Positions 1-10,825 of a stretch of 64,000 nt of DNA are shown here, piece after piece (position 1 is the stretch's first letter; each line of letters opens with the position of its first letter). The position numbers were made by a program, and so were the translations under genes. This DNA comes from Oidiodendron maius Zn. Taxonomy: Eukaryota > Ascomycota > Leotiomycetes > Myxotrichaceae. The stretch covers positions 186,001-250,000 of the forward strand of contig KN832877.1 in the NCBI GenBank assembly GCA_000827325.1. The letters run 5' to 3'. The notes under the pieces were generated by a model. The model saw nothing but the letters and a program-made list of their open reading frames with translations. It was not told the origin of the DNA and did no database searches.

Positions 1-65
1 TGGATGATAACCTCCTTCCACGCCCGCCACAGATAAGACCCTGAGAGCCTGTGCGGCGGGGAGGA

Positions 66-1278
66 ATGACCTTGGCCCTGGTGAAAGATGCCGCTCCTCC
101 TGCAATGCTCAACAACAGGCCCCGGGAGACGGGCTTCGATGAGTCTGCGCGGAGGAGGCAATTGGCTGTCTGTCCTACTGATGACGATACGATAGCACCA
201 CAAAGGAAGAAGCGGAATAAGCAGAGTTTGGACTACGTATGGCGAAGCGGACTTGCCGGAGGCCTGGCGGGGTGTGCAGTATGTTTCCTCTGCTCGGGAT
301 ATCTTCGAAGAGGAACTAACCTTGTGACAGGCAAAGACAGTTGTAGCCCCCCTCGACCGGGTCAAGATCCTCTTCCAAGCTAGCAACCCCCAATTCGCTA
401 AGTATACGGGTTCTTGGTTTGGGGTGGCCACGGCAATGAAAGATATCTACAGAGAAGACGGGACTCGTGGGCTCTTTCGGGGCCACTCTGCTACGCTCCT
501 GAGAATCTTTCCTTATGCCGCAATCAAATTCTTAGCATACGAACAAATCCGCTCCTTCATCATCCCCTCCCACAAGCATGAAACGCCGTTCCGCCGCCTG
601 ATCTCTGGCTCTTTGGCAGGGGTGACCAGTGTATTCTTCACGTACCCTCTCGAGGTCGTACGGGTGCGGCTGGCGTTCGAAACGAAACGGGATAGTCGCT
701 CCTCCTTATCGTCGATCTGCAAGAAGATATATAACGAGGCGCCGCCTCCGCGACGACCAATAGCTGTGGATGGAGCGGTTGTTGCCACAACTGTCAAGGC
801 GGTGGAGAAAATTACACCCAGATCAGGCCTGGCGAATTTCTACCGGGGCTTCTCTGCCACAATTATGGGGATGATTCCCTACGCGGGAATGTCCTTCCTT
901 ACGCACGATACGGTAGGAGATTTATTAAGGCATCCGATGATTGCGGAGCACACTACGCTGCCCCTGCCAGCTAACTCTCCACCTGGCAAACCCGCGCCAT
1001 TACGCTCATGGGCAGAATTATCATCCGGCGGAATCGCAGGGCTTATCTCACAGACCTCTGCTTATCCACTTGAAGTAATCAGGAGAAGAATGCAGGTTGG
1101 CGGTGCGGTGGGAGATGGTCACCGGCTTCATGTAATGGAGACTGTGAAGATGATTTTCAAGGAGAAAGGTGTTAAGGGATTCTGGGTCGGGCTGACAATT
1201 GGATACGTGAAGATTGTGCCAATGGCTGCTGTTAGTTTCTATGTTTACGAAAGGGGGAAGACGTGGTTAGGCATTTAG
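66..1278 (+). CDS. leu5: Mitochondrial carrier, Leu5/SLC25A16-type (CoA or CoA-precursor carrier)
   Basis: Two exons, 66-278 and 331-1278, give 386 residues; the 52-base intron has a GTATGT donor, CTAAC branch site and CAG acceptor. The reading frame is open upstream to a GTG at 51, but the first ATG is at 66, so I start there. Three carrier repeats are visible, each with the PxDxxR/K-like signature after the first helix: PLDRVK (about residue 78), YPLEVVRVR and YPLEVIRRR. The long basic N-terminus before repeat 1 and the YPLEVIRRRMQVGG block fit the Leu5 / Graves-disease-carrier branch, inner-membrane proteins needed for CoA build-up in mitochondria. The family call is firm; the substrate is inferred from the subfamily. 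Confidence 0.88.
279..330 (+). other. Intron of the Leu5-like carrier gene
   Basis: Starts GTATGT, carries AACTAAC about 12 bases before the end and closes with GACAG. Removing it joins codon GCA to GCA AAG ACA and restores the PLDRVK carrier signature in frame. It shows the typical intron grammar of this genome: about 50 bases with a CTAAC branch point. Confidence 0.9.
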
Positions 1279-1944
1279 AGAACTGCATCTATCCCCAGCG
1301 AGAACTAGAAGCATGGAACGGGCGTTTTGGTTTCATGGCGGCGCGTTTCAGGATGAGAATATGGAGATAGACTGCGCTACTAGAGCTGAAGCATACAGCT
1401 ACTGTCACAAGACACTGATAGGCCCTAGATTCAGAAATCAACTTTTTGAAAACTATTGTAGAGCATTCCAATTTATTTTGTTCCTGCGACGATCTTGTGA
1501 CCTCACTAGTCAGGTAAATAACCATTGGACCTTTTGCAGCAACCAAGACGATTCATAAAATTCAGTTCCAGGTTCAAGATGCACAAAGATTCATCTGTAA
1601 TTGCGAGGTCATCTCATACAGAAGTGTTTGGGGGAAGGTAGAATCTAAGCGGCCAATATGTCATTCTGATCAAAATAAAGATTACAAAAGAAGCCCTTTA
1701 AAAAATGTATCATGAAATAGGGTCCGCATTATATTACTTGGCCCTATTATCAAGGTCATCAGCCGCCTCCGTAAAGTTTGCAGTCAAAGTTTTCAGTCGC
1801 TCGCCGCCAATTTGCAACAGTAACAGGAGTGCATCAATCTAGCCGTAAACGTTTCAGCCCCATCTAGAGCTCCAGTCCATTCTATCCTCGTTATCATGCA
1901 TATACACCTTGAGCATCCACCTTATTATGTCCATTTTCCGGGTA
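1279..1944. other. Intergenic: converging 3' ends
   Basis: Between the carrier gene (+) and the 63-residue gene (-). Short open frames on both strands lack codon bias, splice logic and recognisable motifs. AATAAA-like signals occur near 1673. I read it as two 3' untranslated regions and see no gene. Confidence 0.6.
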
Positions 1945-2287
1945 TTATATTCCACCTCCTACAAAATCATCAGTACCAATCCGAGTCCGCTGCTCAACAG
2001 CAGCAGAGGAAGGTGTTTTCAGGGGGAATTAAGACTCACCGCTTCGCCCAGTGGCGACGCCGTAATCATGCCTGGCACCTGCTCTCTTCGCAGCCTCGCT
2101 ACGCTGGATAACGGCCCTCCATTTCATGGCGATGAACAGTGCGCCGCCACCCACAAAGGCAGTGAGGAGGAGAGGAGTGCGTTGTTTCCTATGCAGTCAG
2201 CAACATGCTTCTGACCTGGCTTAGTCTGGACATGGCACAGGACGAATAGGCGACCTACGTAAAGAAATTCCCTGGTGGCGGTGACAT
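1945..2287 (-). CDS. Small single-pass membrane protein, 63 residues, three exons
   Basis: On the minus strand, exons 2259-2287, 2040-2188 and 1945-1958 join into 63 codons plus stop. Intron 1 (2189-2258) starts GTAGGT and ends CATAG; intron 2 (1959-2039, 81 bases) starts GTGAGT and ends TTGTAG. The protein begins MSPPPGNFF, then has the basic segment TKQRT, one hydrophobic segment of about 17 residues (15-31) with a GGGALF core, a basic MKWRAVIQR stretch and a C-terminus ending RSGGGI. The clean frame through three exons and the tidy membrane layout argue for a real gene. I do not recognise a named family; from memory, short proteins of this shape recur in ascomycetes, perhaps in mitochondrial membrane. 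The last exon has only 14 bases. Confidence 0.75.
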
Positions 2288-2764
2288 GGCGGAGATGGAT
2301 ATAGACGTAGATAAGGCTCTACTTGTTCGTTGGAATGTGGCAAACTAGTATGGACGTAGAAAGAAAACGTGGCTGAAATGCGCAGGTGTGGCAGAAATGC
2401 CAGATAAAGTCGTCAGAGGTCCGCAGAAGAGGTACTGCGGGAGTTGAGGCAGTTATGGTGCTCTCACGCGAGCAGATGGAGGTTGAAGCTCTCCCCACAT
2501 ATTCGCCCTGGGTTCTCGCCCTTTACCGAAGAAAAGCGCGGGGGACGATGGTGGTCTGGACCGCTTCTCCGCTCCGTCCCGTTCTACCCTTCTGTGTCCG
2601 ATGTATGGCACCTGATAGTATCACTTTTCCTGTCTACACATTCAAATATTGTGTTGTGCACCTATAGAGGTTGAAATTTAATGGTATTGACTAGGTAATT
2701 CGATAGCCGCCCCCCAACGCCAATTTTCCCTTCTTACAGACACTCCATACGTCTCTTATCCAGA
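2288..2764. other. Intergenic: promoter of the 63-residue gene and 3' end of Esa1
   Basis: Both neighbours lie on the minus strand. The stretch should hold the promoter of the small membrane-protein gene and the downstream region of the acetyltransferase gene. Open frames at 2386-2674 overlap each other in two frames and show no motif, so I do not call them. Confidence 0.55.
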
Positions 2765-4457
2765 TTACCAACCCCAGGTTCTTGTGCTTGCACTGAATAC
2801 AGGAGGTTTCCATTGTATCCTTGCCGGGTCGATCGACCTCTTCGGCCTCGCCTTCTGCTTCTCCTTTGATGCCTCATGCTTCTTGATTAAATGCGTAGGA
2901 AGCACAATCTTGTGCTCGCCCCGGTGGTAGACTTGCATCTTCAGGGCTTGCAGAGTGCTTTCTACGTCCGTAGGCGTCATTGCCAGCTTATTTGCCAGCT
3001 GCTCAATACTACACTTTGACCCGCTTGCATTATCTTCCAGTAATTTCTCAACGAGATTCTCAGTCCAGTACTGTCGGTACGAGAGAAGGCCCAAATCCGA
3101 AAGCGGCTTTTCAGGAGATCCAAGCTTGCCTTCAATCTTCGAGAGCTCATAAGAAAACTGGATTAGAATGCGACCGTATCCTTTACGCTGGAATTGTGGG
3201 AGGGTGAGAATACAAGCTACGTTGTAGCCATCGGCAGACTCCTTTTCCTTCGAGAAATAGCCGATAAGGTGGCAGCCTTTCTCATCTCTATTGGTCATAA
3301 CATAGAACAGGAAAGGGTCCACGTCGTAGTAAAGAGTTTTGTGATCGAGGAACATCTTAGATAGTAAACACAAGTTTCGGCACCACGTTCTTTGGCGACG
3401 TCCATCGATCTCGAAGAAGGAAACATAGTCGTCGCGATAGATTTCGTTTCCTGGGGGGTGCTGGAGCGTGCATTTCTGGCGATGTCGGGTGAATGATTTA
3501 TTATCCGCGTAGTAGCAAAGACAAAACTCGCAGATATAAATCAAATCTTCCTGTGTGAATGACTCTGGGTAGGGCGAAAAGTACCATGGGAATAAGTCGT
3601 ATTTTCCAAACTGGACTTTAGAGATATTCCGTATTCTTGAAATCTCCGCTTGATTCTGCGTCATAGATCCTCCTGTCCGTAATTTCTCGATCTCTTCCTC
3701 TCTACTGAAATGCGCCTGTGTTTCCGCCTTTGCAGACACAGCCGAGTTGGCAACCTCATCCACATCCATCGAATCATCATCCTCCGCTCCAGGAGTCGCA
3801 TCCAAATCCAGAGCCAAGGTCAGTTTCTCGTCCGTGTGTGAACTCGGACTCTGCTTTAGAGAGTCTACAAATTCTGTCCATGGATGCGGCGTTCCTGCTT
3901 CTGACGCTACCGATGTCTCTCTTGTAATACTAGTGGGTCTCTTTTGTGCCTTCTTCGGAGCTGTGGCGGTTTTCTTCGGTGCCGGAACCGCAGCCTTCTT
4001 CGCATCCTTGGGCTTTTCCGGGTTCGGCCACTCCACGTCTTGACTGAAATCAATTCGCGCAGCGGGAACCCATTCATCGAGACGCTTATTGAAGTTATCG
4101 AAATTGCAGTAAAATTGTCGCCCGCTCTTTGTCTCTTTTATGCTCAATATTTCAGCCCGCCTGTGGCCACCGTCCTGAAGAGAGAATCAGCACAGTCACC
4201 ACGAAGGAAGATGTACAGAGTGCTCAGAGCCGTGACGACAACGAGAACCTGTTCTCCAGCATCTACAATTATTTCGGAATGATTTAAAACTCACCTTTAA
4301 TACCATAGCGACACATCCTACTCTGCATTCCGAATCAGTTGAGAAGTCGCTGTGGTGGTAAGGGTCTTCACCTTAAAGTGTCTATAGTTGCTGGACCCTT
4401 CTTCTTGGGCGCTGGGGAACCTACAGAAGCTTCTTGAGCTTGTGTTGCGCCCGCCAT
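2765..4457 (-). CDS. esa1: MYST-family histone acetyltransferase Esa1 (KAT5/Tip60)
   Basis: Three exons on the minus strand: 4372-4457, 4295-4322 and 2765-4174, giving 507 residues; introns of 49 and 120 bases. Catalytic subunit of NuA4, which acetylates histones H4 and H2A. The N-terminus holds a chromo-barrel (about residues 25-95, with the block [17 protein letters not shown]), then a low-complexity linker rich in K, P and A. The MYST domain follows: a C2HC zinc finger (YICEFC ... RHRQKC, about 245-275), the catalytic cysteine in ACILTLP (about 357), the acetyl-CoA loop QRKGYGR and the acidic catalytic residue in [10 protein letters not shown]. The middle exon has only 28 bases, and splicing is needed to complete the chromo-barrel. 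It is head to head with Rex4. Confidence 0.95.
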
Positions 4458-4742
4458 AGCAATATCTGTGATGGGTTCGATGGATAAAGGTTGTGCCTTG
4501 ATGGATTATAGCGAGGAAATAAATGTGATTTTGGAGGGGCAGACGAGGCTGATGAAAAAGCGAGGTCTAACTGAAATTCGGAGCCTTGTCGCTAAATGAC
4601 AAAATCTGCTCCACCCTCTCCGCCTCACCCAATCACCCGCGCTGACTGCACTGGATTTGAACTTCTTTCAACTTGCTACATTTTCCTAACGGTTGAACAT
4701 CGAAAAGCAACTACCACGCGAGATGACCTGATACAAGACGGA
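4458..4742. promoter_or_regulatory. Bidirectional promoter region, Esa1 / Rex4
   Basis: The 285 bases between the two divergent start codons must hold both promoters. I see no clear TATA box. The Rex4 frame is open upstream to 4596, but that part reads as an unconserved leader and I prefer the ATG at 4743. Confidence 0.6.
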
Positions 4743-5696
4743 ATGGCGCCCGAATTGTCTAGTAACTGGAAAAGGTTACAGGCACAGCTGAAGCAAGAAT
4801 CTGAGGCCAGTGGTGGGAAAAGGAAAGCAGTGTCGAGTGAAAAACAGCGGAACACTCTTGCGAAGCGCAGACGACTAGAGAGAAATTCGACTGGGACACA
4901 GCTTAAAGGTGGAGAAAAGGAGAGTAGTATGGGAAATTGGATGAGCGCTGCGAGCGAGGTACAAGTGCAACCAGCGTCATCTACGACCTTGGCATTATGG
5001 GCGGAAGAAAATGACATCTCTGCCAAAGATCTAGAAGAGGCATATGGCGGTAGCCTGCGGCATGTGACTGCACAAGGGAGGAGAGCTGACAATATCAATG
5101 GTGGGCTTTTGAAAGACGTCGAGATTGGAAAATACGTGGGGATAGATTGCGAGATGGTCGGGGTCGGGGGGGACGAAGATAGGTCGGTTTTGGCACGCGT
5201 GAGTATCGTCAACTTCCATGGCACTCAAGTCTACGATTCATTTGTGCGGCCAAAAGAATACGTTACGGATTGGAGAACGCATGTTAGTGGTGTCTCTCCA
5301 AAACACATGGCTACTGCGAGAAGTTTCGAAGAGGTTCAAGCGGATGTTGAAGAGATATTGAAAGACCGAATTATTGTTGGCCATGCCATCAAGAATGATC
5401 TGGAAGTGATGATGTTAACGCATCCAAAAAAAGATATACGGGATACGTCAAAATTCTCCGGATTTAGGAAGCACAGCGCTGGCAGGTCGCCAAGTTTGAA
5501 GAAGCTAGCGAAGGAGGTTTTGGGCATCGATATCCAAGAAGGTGAGCATTCGAGTATCGAGGATGCACGGACAACCATGCTGCTATTCAGACGCCACAAG
5601 CCTGCGTTTGATGTCGAGCATGCGGCACGGTTTCCGACATTTCCACCAGGCTCAGCAGCCAAAAAACCTAGGAAGAGGAAAAAGGGTAAACGTTGA
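4743..5696 (+). CDS. rex4: RNA exonuclease 4 (Rex4), DEDDh 3'-5' exonuclease
   Basis: A single exon of 317 residues from the ATG at 4743 (MAPELSSNWKRLQ). Upstream ATGs in the same frame exist from 4596, but the family normally starts near this MAPELSSNWK block. A lysine-rich N-terminal third is followed by the exonuclease fold: ExoI YVGIDCEMVGVG (about residue 131, supplying D and E), ExoII with IIVGHAIKNDLEVM (D), and ExoIII with HSSIEDARTTMLLFR (H and D), so the DEDDh residues are present. The C-terminus is a basic tail (KKPRKRKKGKR) fitting nucleolar targeting. Rex4 proteins take part in pre-rRNA processing. No introns. Confidence 0.92.
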   Translation: MAPELSSNWKRLQAQLKQESEASGGKRKAVSSEKQRNTLAKRRRLERNSTGTQLKGGEKESSMGNWMSAASEVQVQPASSTTLALWAEENDISAKDLEEAYGGSLRHVTAQGRRADNINGGLLKDVEIGKYVGIDCEMVGVGGDEDRSVLARVSIVNFHGTQVYDSFVRPKEYVTDWRTHVSGVSPKHMATARSFEEVQADVEEILKDRIIVGHAIKNDLEVMMLTHPKKDIRDTSKFSGFRKHSAGRSPSLKKLAKEVLGIDIQEGEHSSIEDARTTMLLFRRHKPAFDVEHAARFPTFPPGSAAKKPRKRKKGKR

Positions 5697-7390
5697 GATT
5701 GGCTCTATACGGCGCGCCTTCTTGCCTAGGTGGGGTTTCACAAGCCTCCTGGCCCTTCCGTTTCTCTACGGGCCGGGACAAAAGCACCATCCAAATTCCT
5801 GCCGCTCAATGTCTGATCAGCTCCCAGAGTCTACGGTATCGGCACTGTCCAGCATCAAACACTCTACGAGGACAACACTTCCACAATCATCTTAAAGGGT
5901 CTCCCTTGATGACTCCTGACACTAAGATTTTAGCACTGTCTACTGCAAATAATTTATTCTGCTGCCTAGTTCGTCATCTAGGTGCCAGATGTAGCAGGCA
6001 ACGAGCGTTCGTATCGCAACTTTCCAATTGGAGACGGCTCACGGGCTCCAGGACAGAAGAGCACGAGGTCAATGTATGCCTCCGAGACTTAGCCACACAC
6101 ACATAATGCTAGATAGGGAAGCATCGAGCATGAATAGAATGTCCAGCTTTAATTCTTCTCACTTGATAAATTGTCGTCCGAATGTATTAACCTTCAGGCT
6201 TTGGATGCCCTCCCTTAATAACACGAAACGTGTGTGTCACATTCCTCGTTAAGCCTACACGTCTGCCAGAGAGAATACCTGCGTTGTGCAACAGCTCAAT
6301 AGAGCCAGGGAGGTGCCGTGCTAACAGTGGTTCAGCGGCTCACCTTATTAGATTTTAGGGCCAATAACGTGCACACCCCTTCAGCATTCAGTTGCGGCTT
6401 GTGCCGCGTTATACAAGTATTTCAAATCAAGAACGGAGGGCTGAGGTGTTTTTCGAGTTCAGTGGCGAAAGTGACACTATGACCCTTGCGTTCAAGGTAT
6501 GAGATCCAATGTGGCACAGTTGTGCAGCCTCAAGTGAGGCACTTTTTCCGACAGTCTTGTTTATTGATTTTTTTCACCTACTATACATTTAGTGCCGGCT
6601 ACATTTAAACCCATAAGTATAAATGATCTCTTTTGACGTTCAATGATGCAGAGGAGAAAAAAACAAGATTTTTGTCATGGTGGCATCAAAACAATCAGCA
6701 TTTATGTTGCGTTACTCCAAACAAAGTTGTGCACCAACCAACCGAGATCCGAACCGTCAAATCGGGCCGCTCAACTGCAATCCGACTAGGGTAACCCATC
6801 CAAATGGCTCGCGCAAGCCACAAATTCTTCCCGCATTGTATTTTTTCCTGCCTTGTTTTGCTTTTGTCTCCTCATCTTCCTTACTACGCCCTCTTATTTG
6901 ACAGGATACGTGCAGGAGGAGTGTAGTGATTACGCAGCTCGCTAGAAAGAGCTCCTTTTACCCGGCTTATTTTCCTAATCCCCCCCAGCGTCTCCTGAGA
7001 GTCTGTAGGATCAAACATATCTGGGTGGTTTATCCAATGAGTTGCCGATACCCACTATATGGTGAATTCGGAGTACATTAAATCCCTGATGCTGGTTATG
7101 TCATGCACCCCATAGTAACTTAAAATCCTAACAGCAATGCCGGCTGCGTCATACAGGGTCGAAATTATCCTTAACTTCTCTCCAATAGATCAGCTACCAG
7201 CCATAGTCAGGGATTGGCTTCAAGCCTCACTGGTCGGAATAGGAATATAGCAGTATTCCGCCCCTTATGCCAAAACCAGTCTTGCGGGCGGCGAGATTTT
7301 CGCTGGTTCCGTCTGTGCTTAATCCCATTACCACCCATTATGTCCCGCGTTTGTTTACTAGCCATCATGATTATCCTTCGATGAACAAAT
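5697..7390. other. Intergenic, 1.7 kb, no gene seen
   Basis: After Rex4 and before the Zn2Cys6 gene. Several unrelated short frames overlap on both strands without motifs. A poly-A-like stretch lies near 6656-6664 and T-rich runs near 6565. The last part should hold the promoter of the downstream factor. No tRNA B-box or repeat array was found. Confidence 0.5.
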
Positions 7391-9190
7391 ATGACAGTTC
7401 CTGGTCTTGGAACCCGCAGCAGCGACCATGTGCATCGACTACGACGAAGCAAAGGTTGTGCGGTGTGCCTAAAACGCCGAGTCAAGGTGGGATTATATCT
7501 ACATGTTAGTAATTCTCTCTAACTTGTGTGTCCAGTGCGATGAAAAACGCCCGTCTTGTTCTCAATGCCTACGAGGCCGCAGAAAATGTTATGGTGTTCT
7601 CTCTACCATTTTCTTCCACGTGGAACTAGCATCTTTATCCGGCCCTGCTAATCGCATTACTCGGGACAATATCAAGCAAGCAGTTGATTGTGCTCCAGAG
7701 CCAACAATTGAGTTAACTTGGGCTGAGCCTGTATTTGGGCCAATGGACGGTGAATCCGACCAAGAGATGTCACCAAAGGCAATTGCGCCTAGAGAACCAC
7801 ATACCAGAATCATTGACTCGAACGCCGAGGCTTCTAAGGAATCCCAGAATATCAGCAACAGTGCTATGGAAGCGAACAATATTCCTTCCATCATTCACCA
7901 ACACTTATCTAACTTTGTTCACTTGTATACAATTATTATGCCTCGAAATGTGTTGTCTGATACCTGGATAGACCGACTGCCGAATATGCTCTCTCCGACG
8001 AATGACCCACTCATGGGAATGTGTATCACTGCAGTCTCGCTACTATACTGCGGGTTATTCTCGAACAATGATAGTATCACCGCAGAATCTTACAGGTGGT
8101 ATGGTACGGCGCTGACAAGGCAGAGGAGTAAGATAAAGGAACTAGACAACAGCAGCAAAAAGCCGACTGTCGAAGAGATATGTGCGCCAATTATATTATC
8201 CTTCTTCGAAGTGGCAAGTGGTAATTCGCATGCAGCCCAATTTCACCATCTCCAGGGTGCGGCTAGGTTGCTGGAGAGACATGGTCCAACTGAGTGTAGT
8301 GAGGGTTTATTGTTTGGTCTATTTCAGACCCTGAGATTACTGATGGTATGACGCCGTGAATATCAATTCAAGTCTGCTAACAAATCTCGAAGATTTATCC
8401 AACTGTAAAGATACAGCATAAATTGGTGTTTGGTACTGAGGAATGGCGAACAATACCTTTTCTGCGATACCCAAGGTCACACATTGGACGCATAATTGAC
8501 ATTGCGTCGGCCACCTCCGGTCTTCTCTCACGGGTCGAATCGCTCATCACTCGCCCTACGCAAGTTCGAGAGGCCGAAACCCTCGAATTTAAAAGAGAAG
8601 CTTTGGACCTGGAAGAGAAGTTGAATCGCATCTGGGATGAACTTTGGAAAAGTAATCAGAGACCGGGATCGGACGGCCACGCAGTCGATGACATCCAAAG
8701 CGCTGATTTCGCCAGTCCAGAAGTCCCACGAATTCCCAGCGAGACACCCCCTGCTCTCCTCTCAACACTGTCCAACCTTCTTCCCGATAACACATCGCCC
8801 TCCGTGCCGGTGACCCACCAGTCGCCTTTCCCATCAGAACAGAATAACGATAACTTCGTCAATATCGAGTATTTGCGTTGCCTGGCCTTTTATTCCGCAG
8901 CGCGCATGTTAGTCTTGTCAATCCTTCACTCTGTCAATGCAGCACCAGCGTCGTATGAGGAGCAAACTCAAGGTCACTGTGCACGCATCCTCATTGCAGC
9001 AAGCACGATGAGCGAAGTACATGCCGGATATGTATATTTAAGATTGCTATTGCCGCTAAGAGTTGTAGCTATATTTGGAACTTTCGAGCAGAGAGAAAAA
9101 GCAGGGGAGATAATTCCAAAGAATGGGCTACGCAAAGGATTTTCTGGAAACGCTGATAGGAACAATATCAGAGGGACAAAAAGTGGGTAA
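7391..9190 (+). CDS. Zn2Cys6 fungal transcription factor
   Basis: Three exons, 7391-7486, 7536-8345 and 8393-9190, give 567 residues. The first intron (49 bases, CTAAC branch) splits the zinc cluster. After splicing the cysteines are C23, C26, C33, C40, C43 and C50 with the exact C-x2-C-x6-C-x6-C-x2-C-x6-C spacing of binuclear-cluster DNA-binding domains. The rest is helical and hydrophobic, like the fungal-specific regulatory region, with a proline/serine-rich linker near residues 365-415. The second intron (47 bases) also has a CTAAC site. The target is unknown. The C-terminus is suspicious: after ...EQREKAGEII the called frame becomes odd, while the +1 frame from 9123 to 9242 reads a more natural ending, so a small indel may have changed the 3' end. 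Confidence 0.8.
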
Positions 9191-9666
9191 CTCTGTTTCT
9201 GGTATTGGCAGGCATCTTGAAATTACGTGGGATTACGAATGAGTTCGCAGGATAGCGTTGAGATACCAATTATAAATACCATGAAGTTCTTGAGAATTAT
9301 GTCTCTATTGTGGTAGGGTTGGTCCCATCACCATCCCACATACCTAGGGCAGGTTCACGGCGTATGATCACGTGATGTTTTCTGGTGTATATAGGTAGTC
9401 ACGTCTTGTAGGGATTTATTTTCCAGCTCCTTGAACGGTGAAACTCCGTTTTCGACCACTATCTTGATTTGCAGGTCCATCCCATGACAATATGTCGTCC
9501 AAGACAGCTCGTGGTTGAGTATTCTTGGCGGGCGGATGTAGCCATGAAGCCGCCAAATCAATTTACGCGAAGTTTCCCCAGACGCGTCAGTCGCGTCTCA
9601 TAACTTCTCTTCGCGAATTCCCACCAACCCGTATGTAATCTCTCAATCTTCACGAAGAAGCTCGAC
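9191..9666. other. Intergenic with the promoter of RNH203
   Basis: Downstream of the Zn2Cys6 gene. It holds a tail of the alternative +1 frame (to 9242), then a region without gene signals, then the CGCG-rich promoter of RNH203 described separately. Confidence 0.55.
9565..9616 (+). promoter_or_regulatory. Cluster of MluI-cell-cycle-box-like elements before RNH203
   Basis: Within 52 bases there is ACGCGA (9565-9570), the perfect MluI box ACGCGT (9582-9587), TCGCGT (9591-9596) and TCGCGA (9611-9616), about 50 to 100 bases before the start codon. ACGCGT is the core bound by MBF-type (Mbp1/Swi6) factors at G1/S genes in yeasts. Use of this factor here is inferred from the motif. Confidence 0.5.
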
Positions 9667-10302
9667 ATGCGTGCAATACGCAAGTCATCCTCTCACCAAT
9701 CGTGCACGCCCAATATCCTCCCTTGTCGAATTCAACACAACGGCTCAGTGGATGCATCTCAGCGATTCTGGTCGCCCGTTTCCGGGGGTATGTTCTCACT
9801 CCTATCCTGTTCAAGTGCTAAATCTTCGAATTATTAGTGGTTAATTGCCCACTTGCTAACACTGAATAGAAAATGGTACAAAAACGTCATATTTTCGGGG
9901 GCGAAAGTTATACGGCCGTCCGGTAAAGATTCCAAAAGGTTATAAAGGAGCTGTGCTCGTTGGGAGCCAGAAAATTTTAGAGCAGAATAAGGAGAATGAA
10001 GCGGATCACACCAAAATCTCAGAGGCAGAGGAGACCATCGAGATGGTAGATGAAGAGGAGGAAGAGGAGGTTAGGATTATGGAAGAAGTTGGTGATTTCA
10101 ATGAAGTCTTAATCTGGGGTCACGAGGCGGTGGCGAATAGCGAAGATATATATGTCAGGTCCTTAGAAGAATGGATCGGGGTTGCAGAGTCGGTGAGTCC
10201 AGCTGCCTTTTCTGCAAAGGGATAAGCAGCGATGGCTAATCCAAGCAGATCAATTCCTTCGAGGGAGATAGCAGAACGGTTAAGAGTTTGGAGAAAGAGT
10301 GA
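9667..10302 (+). CDS. rnh203: Ribonuclease H2 subunit C (Rnh203-like)
   Basis: Three exons, 9667-9787, 9870-10192 and 10249-10302, encode 165 residues. The introns are 82 bases (GTATGT, CTAAC, AATAG) and 56 bases (GTGAGT, CTAAT, GCAG). The product is the small non-catalytic subunit of RNase H2, which removes ribonucleotides from DNA. Visible blocks are NILPCRIQHNGSVDAS near the N-terminus, TSYFRGRKLYGRPVKIP, an acidic low-complexity stretch around residues 85-110, and the conserved C-terminal WGHEAV ... YVRSLEEWIGVAESI. Without removal of the second intron the frame stops early and loses the C-terminal residues. MluI-box-like sites lie just upstream. The family is recognised from these blocks. 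Confidence 0.85.
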
Positions 10303-10825
10303 AAAGAGAATGAAATGAACCTGTTGGAATTCATGACCGTCTGGATAAAAGGTAACTGAGAATAGAATGGAATGACGTTGTATGTAACTGGATATCAATT
10401 ATTAACTCTTTCTCTCCATCAACTCCCCATCAGCTCCCGTAGTAAAAGAGCACGTCTGTGGTCTTTAAAACAGATATCACCTTCTAATTTTAGCCGTAAC
10501 CCCTCGATTATAATCCAAATATCTCATTTCAGGTTCTCCCTTAATCTAAGCACCCAAGCTATAACTCTAGGCACAGATCTAGATTGCAGGTGATGAACAT
10601 AGCGACACCGTGTTTCCTTTGTCAGTTGGCCATCTACCTTTCTTCATACGCCCTATCTTAGCCAGAACGACCAGCGACAGCTCTTGTCCCATCCCCGCTC
10701 GCTCGCTAAGCGCATTCTGCCCACCACTAACCCTTTACCAGGAGAAACGTCGAGGCATTGCTGCAGAACTGATACCGGCTACAATTAAGAGGCACCGGAA
10801 GGCCGCACCCAGGGGTAGTTGTTAA
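10303..10825. other. Intergenic, no gene seen
   Basis: Between RNH203 and the AT-rich relic. Short frames (for example 10610-10825) have no motif and no splice-supported extension. It probably holds the RNH203 3' end. Confidence 0.45.

Noticed and set aside
1313-1558. Open frames on both strands after the carrier gene
   Set aside because: Overlap in antisense, no motif, no splice support; fits 3' untranslated sequence.
2386-2674. Two overlapping plus-strand frames
   Set aside because: They use different frames over the same bases and match nothing recognisable; the region is the promoter of the small minus-strand gene.
4640-4670. GGATTTGAAC word resembling a tRNA B-box on the minus strand
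   Set aside because: Flanking bases do not pair into a T-stem and no A-box lies at the right distance.
4596-4742. N-terminal extension of Rex4
   Set aside because: The frame is open, but the residues look unconserved and the family start block begins at 4743.
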